DNA from: Arthrobacter oryzae
GTDB lineage: Bacteria > Actinomycetota > Actinomycetes > Actinomycetales > Micrococcaceae
Assembly (NCBI RefSeq): GCF_030812315.1
Contig: NZ_JAUSSM010000006.1
Span: 1 to 64,000, forward strand
DNA length: 64,000 nucleotides
Direction: 5' to 3'
The notes under the pieces are model-generated. The model saw only the letters and a program-made list of their open reading frames with translations. It was not told where the DNA came from and ran no database searches. Made by a program: the position numbers and the translations under genes. Shown here in pieces: positions 58,694 through 64,000 of the stretch; the first letter of the stretch is position 1, and every line of letters starts with the position of its first letter.

Positions 58694-61600
58694 ATGTCAC
58701 GCAAGGCGGTACCCACCGAGGCTGAACCGGCCCCCGGTCCCTCCGGGCCAGACCAGCCATTCCTGGCGGCCTACTACGAACACGTGGCGCCAGAGGACCT
58801 TCAAAGCTATGGCCCCGAAAACCTGGAGCAGCGGGCAACAGCCCACAGGAAACTGGCTGACAGCCGCCCGCCCGGCACCGCCGCCGTCGATGTCCTGAAT
58901 GAAAGCGACGCCAGCGTCCTGCTGGTGGTTGCGGACGCCATGCCGCACCTGCTCCATTCCCTCACGGCCGAACTGGCGCGCGAAAACGAATCCATCCGCC
59001 TGCTCGTCCACCCCGCGTTCCTGGTCCGGCGCGATCCGCAGACGCATAGGCTGCTGGAACTGCGGGCGGGGTCGCCACAGTCCGGGCTGCCGGCAGGAAT
59101 GCCGGGTACCGACGGATTCCCTGCCGCGGCAGGGGCCCCGGCGACCGGCACGGCGAATGAGCCGCACGGCTGGTCGTCCGAATCCTGGGTGGCAGCCGAA
59201 ATCGGCCGGCTGCCGGGGGCACGTGGAATCCGGGAGCTCACCGGCAATGTGCAGCGCGTCCTGGCTGACGTCCAGCTGGTGGCCGACGACACTCCGTCCA
59301 TACATTCCAAGCTGGCCCGGGCGATTGGGGCGGTGGAACAGTTCCAGTTCTCCCACGGAACTGTTCCGGCTCCGGAACAGCTAGGAGAACTCCTGCGCTG
59401 GCTGGACCGCGGCAACTTCATATTCCTGGGATATTGCGAATACGGATACTCGGCAGCGGGAGGCCGGCCCGAGGCAGAGCTGCGGCCAGCGACGGGACTC
59501 GGCCTGCTCCGCGAGGGCCGCAAGGAGGCCCGCCAGGAATCCTTCCATACGCTTGCCGGTCTTCCGCACAAGCAGGTCTTCACGCTCTCCACATCGGACA
59601 TGAGGTCGTCCGTCCCGCGCCCGGCTTACCTGGATTCAATCCACATCCAAACCTTTGACCGCGCCGGGAATGCGACGGGCGAGATGCAGTTCGTTGGCCT
59701 GTTCGCTCCCGGGGCCACCGGCCGGTCGGTGCGGCGCATCCCCGTTATCCGGGATAAGGTCCAGGCCGTCCAGGAACGCTTCGGATTCACCGAGGCCTCC
59801 CATCCCGGCAAGCAGCTGCTGGCTGTCCTGGAGTCCTTTCCGCTCGACGAGCTGTTCCACCTGGACCTGGACGAGTTGTCCCGGCTGTCCCGTGAAATCC
59901 TGCTGCTGCAGGCCCATCACCAGACGCGGGTGTTCCTGCGCGCGGACAGCTACGGCCGTTTCATGACGGCGTTGGTGTTCCTCCCCCGCCATAGGTACAG
60001 CACCGCCGTCCGGCTTCGAATCGAACAGGAGCTCAAGCAGGCTTTCAGGGCCTCCTCGCTCGAATTCGAAGTCAGGCTGAGTGAATCGCCCATGGCACGC
60101 GTGTTCTTCCGGATCCTGCTGCCTGCCGGCGGGACGCCCGACGTCGACCCCGCCGCGCTGGAGCGAACCGTGATCAGCGCAACGCGGACATGGGCCGAAG
60201 GCCTGGACGAAGCGCTCCGGGACAAACTGCCGCCCGTGGAGGCAAGCCGGCTGTCGGCACTCTGGTCCGCCGCTTTCCCCGCCAGCTACCGTGCCGATTT
60301 CGAGGTCGAGGATGCGGTGGAGGACATCCGGCGGTTTGAACAGTTCGACCTCGACGGCGCAGGCGGCCGGGACCTGCACAACCCGCTGCTGGCCGTCTAT
60401 ATCCGCCCGGATGCTGCCCCTACATTGGCTGAGGATGCACGGATACGGCTGTACCTGACCGAACCGCAGAGCCTGACGCAGATTCTGCCTTACTTTCACA
60501 ACCTCGGCCTGGAGGTGCTGAACCAGCGTCCCTTCGACGTCCTGCGGGGCAACAGCCGGCCGCTGTTTCTGTACGATCTCGGCGTCAAGTATCCGGCCGG
60601 TGTAGACCCCGCCGGCACCAGCGAGTTGCTGGCGGATGCCTTCGGTGCAGCCGTCCGGGGGGACGAAGAGTCCGACCGCTTCGACGCCCTCGTCCTCCGG
60701 GAAGGGCTCACGTGGCGGAAGGTGGTCATCCTGCGCAGCTACGCCAAGTACCTGAGGCAGCTGGGAACCATCTACACCTACGGCTTCATCGCCGACACCC
60801 TGCTGGCCAACGTGCCCGCCACCGACGCACTGCTCAGCCTGTTCCGTGCCCGGTTCGATCCCGAACTCAACCCCTCCCGGCGGCTCCAGGATACGGCTAC
60901 CGCCCGCGCCGCAGTGGCCGAGGCAATCGATGCCGTCCCCTCCTTGGAAGCGGACCGCCTGCTGCGGACCTTCCTGAACCTGATGGAGGCCACAACCCGC
61001 ACCAACTTCTTCCGCTACCGGCCCTACCTGAGCTTCAAGCTCCGGCCCTCCGACATTCCCGGCGCACCCTACCCCCGGCCGAAATTTGAGATCTGGGTCT
61101 ATTCACCCCGCGTGGAGGGCGTCCACCTGCGGTTCGGGCCGGTAGCCCGCGGCGGGCTCAGGTGGTCGGACAGGCGTGAGGATTTCCGCACCGAGATCCT
61201 TGGCCTCGTCAAGGCCCAGACCGTCAAGAATTCGGTGATTGTCCCCACCGGCGCCAAGGGCGGTTTCTATCCGAAACGGCTGCCCAGTCCGGTCTCTGAC
61301 CGCACCGCCTGGCTCACGGAGGGTGCGGAAAGCTATAAGGACTTTGTCCGCGGGCTGCTGGACGTCACGGACAACCTGGATACGTCCGACGTCGGAACGT
61401 CGCCCTCGCGCGGAACGCGGGGGACCCCCGGTCGGGTCATTCCCCCGGAGAACGTGGTGAGGCACGACGACGACGATTACTACCTCGTGGTGGCGGCAGA
61501 CAAAGGAACCGCGGCATTCTCCGATACGGCCAACGCAGTTGCACTGGACTACGGCTTCTGGCTCGGTGATGCCTTCGCCTCGGGCGGTTCCGTCGGCTAT

Positions 61601-63610
61601 GACCACAAGCAGATGGGCATCACGGCCCGCGGCGCCTGGGAGTCCGTCAAACACCACTTCAGCGAACTGGGCATCGACTCGCAGCGGGAAGACTTCACGG
61701 TAGCCGGCATCGGCGACATGAGCGGCGACGTGTTCGGCAACGGAATGCTGCTCTCAAAACACATCCGGCTCGTGGCAGCCTTCGACCACCGGCACATCTT
61801 CCTGGACCCGACACCGGACGCGGCGCCCTCACTGGAAGAACGCCGCCGCCTGTTCATGCTGCCGCGATCGTCCTGGGCGGACTATGACGCCTCGCTGATC
61901 AGCCCGGGCGGCGGAGTGTATTCGCGCCACGCCAAATCCATCCCCATCACCGTCCCCGTGGTTTCGGCGCTGGGGCTTCCGGGTTCGACGTCGGTGATGA
62001 CCCCACCCGAGCTGCTGCAGGCCATCCTGCGCGCGCCGGTGGACCTGATCTACAACGGCGGGATCGGGACGTACATCAAAGCGTCGTACGAAACGCACGC
62101 CGACGTGGGCGACAAGGCAAACGACTCCATCAGGATCAACGGCAATGAGGTCCGGGCAAGGATCATCGCTGAGGGCGGCAATCTTGGCGTCACGCAGCTG
62201 GGCCGGATTGAAGCCGCTCTGGCCGGCGTCCTGCTCAACACCGATGCGATCGACAACTCGGCCGGAGTGGACTGTTCAGACCACGAGGTCAACATCAAGA
62301 TCTTTATCGACCGCATGATCGCCACAGGAAGGATGGGAGCCTCCGAACGCGCCGGGTTCCTGCACTCGCTCACGGACGAAGTGGCGCGGCTCGTGCTGAA
62401 AAACAACCACGACCAGAACACCCTGCTGCTCAACGACCGGGCCCTGGTCCTGAACTGGAGTCCAGGCTTTGAGCGGACCATGGACTGGTTGGAGAACGCC
62501 TCCGACCTTGACCGGCGGTTGGAAGGCCTGCCAGGCACCGAACAGCTCCATGCGCGGCTGCTGACGGGCAAAGGCCTCACGACACCCGAATTGTCCGTGC
62601 TGGCGGCCTACGCAAAGATCGAGCTGGCCAAGGAACTGAACGAAAGCGACGTCGCCGAGGATGCCTGGTTCGAACGGGTACTTCGCGGCTACTTCCCACA
62701 TCAGCTCGCGGACCGCTTTGGCCCGGAACTCCATACCCACCCGCTGCGCCGGCAGATCATCTGCACCGTTCTGGCCAACGACATGATCAACCTCGGCGGA
62801 ATCACCTTCGCCTTCCGGACCATCGAGGAAACCACCGCCACGGCCGCAGCTGTTGCCAGGGCATTCGTCGCAACCCGCGAAGCCTACGACCTGCAGCGGT
62901 TCGTGGACAGGATGGCCGAGCTTCCCGCCGCGTTCCCCAGCGAACAGGCCGCACAGCTGACCGTGCACATGCGCCGGATCCTTGACCGGGCCATCCGCTG
63001 GTACGTCACCCACGATCATCGCGACCAGCCCGTTGACCAGGCCCTCGCCAGGATAATGCCCACGCTGGAGCTGCTGCGGAACAGGACCCGTGACTTCCTG
63101 CGCGGTGACGGCATCGACCTCGTCGAGGAACGGCAGGCGCACTGGGACGGCGTCGGGCTGCCGCATGACCTGGGCCGCCGCGCCGCCGACCTCCTTGAGA
63201 GCTTCGGGCTCCTGGACATCTCGCTGATATCGGAACGGATCGATGAACCCATCGAACAGATCATGGACCTGTATTGGACCGTGTTTGCGCGGATCGGCGC
63301 ACTCAGGCTGCTGCTGCGCATCACGGCCCTTCCCCGGGAGAACCGGTGGGAGGCACTCGCCCGGGCAGCACTGCGTGACGATGTCTATTCAGCCGTTGCC
63401 GACATGGCGATTTCGGTGATGGAGATGACGAAGGGCGCTGACTCGGAAGGAGCCGATTCCATCGAGCGGATCGTGGCGTGGGAACGCGGGCACCAGGAGC
63501 AGCTGGTGCGGATCAAGGACACGTTCGCGGAGGCCACCAGGCCCGGACAGACTGACATCCACTCGATCTCGGTGGCGCTCAAACTGCTGCGGACGCTGGT
63601 GCGGCGTTAG
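58694..63610 (+). CDS. NAD-specific glutamate dehydrogenase, large 180-kDa class
   Basis: A 1638-residue enzyme of the large (L-GDH180) class, converting glutamate to 2-oxoglutarate and ammonia with NAD. The N-terminal 700 residues are the regulatory region with ACT-like segments; the catalytic core starts near residue 790 with EIWVYSPRVEGVHLRFGPVARGGLRWSDRREDFRTEILGLVKAQ, then NSVIVPTGAKGGFYPKRL (catalytic Lys), GDMSGDVFGNGMLLS and LIYNGGIGTYIKAS. The C-terminal part is helical. ATG at 58694 follows GGAGG; the frame extends to 58658. Size is normal for the class. A nested hairpin follows. Confidence 0.94.
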   Translation: MSRKAVPTEAEPAPGPSGPDQPFLAAYYEHVAPEDLQSYGPENLEQRATAHRKLADSRPPGTAAVDVLNESDASVLLVVADAMPHLLHSLTAELARENESIRLLVHPAFLVRRDPQTHRLLELRAGSPQSGLPAGMPGTDGFPAAAGAPATGTANEPHGWSSESWVAAEIGRLPGARGIRELTGNVQRVLADVQLVADDTPSIHSKLARAIGAVEQFQFSHGTVPAPEQLGELLRWLDRGNFIFLGYCEYGYSAAGGRPEAELRPATGLGLLREGRKEARQESFHTLAGLPHKQVFTLSTSDMRSSVPRPAYLDSIHIQTFDRAGNATGEMQFVGLFAPGATGRSVRRIPVIRDKVQAVQERFGFTEASHPGKQLLAVLESFPLDELFHLDLDELSRLSREILLLQAHHQTRVFLRADSYGRFMTALVFLPRHRYSTAVRLRIEQELKQAFRASSLEFEVRLSESPMARVFFRILLPAGGTPDVDPAALERTVISATRTWAEGLDEALRDKLPPVEASRLSALWSAAFPASYRADFEVEDAVEDIRRFEQFDLDGAGGRDLHNPLLAVYIRPDAAPTLAEDARIRLYLTEPQSLTQILPYFHNLGLEVLNQRPFDVLRGNSRPLFLYDLGVKYPAGVDPAGTSELLADAFGAAVRGDEESDRFDALVLREGLTWRKVVILRSYAKYLRQLGTIYTYGFIADTLLANVPATDALLSLFRARFDPELNPSRRLQDTATARAAVAEAIDAVPSLEADRLLRTFLNLMEATTRTNFFRYRPYLSFKLRPSDIPGAPYPRPKFEIWVYSPRVEGVHLRFGPVARGGLRWSDRREDFRTEILGLVKAQTVKNSVIVPTGAKGGFYPKRLPSPVSDRTAWLTEGAESYKDFVRGLLDVTDNLDTSDVGTSPSRGTRGTPGRVIPPENVVRHDDDDYYLVVAADKGTAAFSDTANAVALDYGFWLGDAFASGGSVGYDHKQMGITARGAWESVKHHFSELGIDSQREDFTVAGIGDMSGDVFGNGMLLSKHIRLVAAFDHRHIFLDPTPDAAPSLEERRRLFMLPRSSWADYDASLISPGGGVYSRHAKSIPITVPVVSALGLPGSTSVMTPPELLQAILRAPVDLIYNGGIGTYIKASYETHADVGDKANDSIRINGNEVRARIIAEGGNLGVTQLGRIEAALAGVLLNTDAIDNSAGVDCSDHEVNIKIFIDRMIATGRMGASERAGFLHSLTDEVARLVLKNNHDQNTLLLNDRALVLNWSPGFERTMDWLENASDLDRRLEGLPGTEQLHARLLTGKGLTTPELSVLAAYAKIELAKELNESDVAEDAWFERVLRGYFPHQLADRFGPELHTHPLRRQIICTVLANDMINLGGITFAFRTIEETTATAAAVARAFVATREAYDLQRFVDRMAELPAAFPSEQAAQLTVHMRRILDRAIRWYVTHDHRDQPVDQALARIMPTLELLRNRTRDFLRGDGIDLVEERQAHWDGVGLPHDLGRRAADLLESFGLLDISLISERIDEPIEQIMDLYWTVFARIGALRLLLRITALPRENRWEALARAALRDDVYSAVADMAISVMEMTKGADSEGADSIERIVAWERGHQEQLVRIKDTFAEATRPGQTDIHSISVALKLLRTLVRR

Positions 63611-63611
63611 G

Positions 63612-63654
63612 CTGTGGCCCTCCCGTGGCGAACCACGGAGCACTGACGCCACAG
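63612..63654 (+). terminator. Nested stem-loop after the glutamate dehydrogenase gene
   Basis: Outer arms CTGTGGC at 63612-63618 and GCCACAG at 63648-63654 enclose an inner CCGTGG-CGAA-CCACGG hairpin at 63623-63638. It begins 1 base after the stop codon. Confidence 0.7.
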
Positions 63655-63743
63655 TTCTCCGGACGCTTACCCGTAGGAAACATCATGGTAATCGCCTGCT
63701 CTTAGGCTTATTTTGCATAACCCTTCGGCGAATCGAGGCAGCA

Positions 63744-64000
63744 ATGCAGACCAATCCCCGACTCAACATCAGGCAGGTCACCTGGGCAAACCCCGTGGGC
63801 GCCGACCTGCGTGCGGCGCAGCAGGCGGAACTGGACGCCCGCTTCGGCACGAAGGACCACGAACCCGGGCCGCCGCCGTCGGAAGCGGATACTGCCGTCT
63901 TCCTGGTGGCCTATGAGAAAAGCTCGGGACAGCCGGTGGGCTGCGGCGGCCTGAGGATGCTGGATTCGACGACGGCGGAGATCAAGCGGCTGTACGTCCT
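63744..64000 (+). CDS. GNAT family N-acetyltransferase (partial, runs off the window)
   Basis: The frame from ATG 63744 is open to the window edge (about 85 residues). MQTNPRLNIRQVTWANPVGADLRAAQQAELDARFG is followed by TAVFLVAYEKSSGQPVGCGGLRMLDSTTAEIKRLYVL, the beta-strand 4 region just before the acetyl-CoA loop of GNAT proteins. GAGGCAG lies upstream of the ATG. The C-terminal half is not visible, so the substrate cannot be guessed. Confidence 0.82.
   Translation, partial: MQTNPRLNIRQVTWANPVGADLRAAQQAELDARFGTKDHEPGPPPSEADTAVFLVAYEKSSGQPVGCGGLRMLDSTTAEIKRLYV

Overview
The window is high-GC chromosomal DNA from an actinobacterium. The closest fit is the Micrococcaceae, Arthrobacter/Pseudarthrobacter type, judged from the AnsP-like permease beside the end of aspartase, the 180-kDa class NAD-glutamate dehydrogenase, the three-gene branched-chain keto-acid dehydrogenase set, the TetR-controlled mannitol PTS and the many genes that appear to start without a leader. 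I saw no rRNA, tRNA, CRISPR array, insertion sequence or phage module. Almost all the sequence is coding on one strand or the other.

Layout. 1-6.8 kb: end of aspA, ansP-type permease, a GNAT-AAA+ fusion, a small membrane protein resembling Pyr4-type terpene cyclases, LtrA, then gluQ and an HD phosphohydrolase on the minus strand. 7-11 kb: an Lrp regulator, then a coupled set consisting of a WXG100-headed protein, a lipoprotein and a membrane protein; between the last two lies an array of lipoprotein gene tails. 11-19.8 kb: Lrp/LysE divergent pair, SnoaL-like protein, helical-repeat protein, DUF456, malic enzyme, TetR plus MFS, a secreted nuclease lipoprotein and an RraA-like protein. 19.8-24.1 kb: drug efflux MFS, sugar MFS and a scar where a GNAT gene start is joined to an MFS gene end, bracketed by clusters of a 14-base repeat. 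24.1-30.3 kb: a complete mannitol PTS locus (tetR-mtlA-mtlD divergent from ptsI-ptsH). 30.3-36.3 kb: orphan excisionase-like HTH, small membrane protein, alditol oxidase, PucR/alanine dehydrogenase divergent pair and a Gfo/Idh/MocA oxidoreductase. 36.6-42.6 kb: a peptide ABC transporter operon. 43-48.8 kb: TetR/FMN reductase pair, GerMN lipoprotein, PEP-mutase-family lyase, aminotransferase, Usp and a small membrane protein. 48.8-54 kb: bkdABC and an aromatic aminotransferase. 54-64 kb: holin-like membrane protein, a WXG-like/hydrolase pair, purB, a histidine phosphatase, the large glutamate dehydrogenase and a partial GNAT.

The content is mostly nitrogen and carbon catabolism: aspartate/asparagine, alanine, glutamate, branched-chain and peptide use, plus mannitol and alditols, each with its own local regulator. 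The strongest unexplained signals are the 14-base repeat clusters at three places (23.3, 24.0 and 36.4 kb), the lipoprotein-tail array at 9.8-10.05 kb, the 42-bp nested palindrome before bkdA, the GNAT-AAA+ fusion and the Pyr4-like membrane protein. About a dozen genes have a TANNNT -10 box 6-7 bases before the start codon and mostly no Shine-Dalgarno sequence, which points to widespread leaderless transcription.
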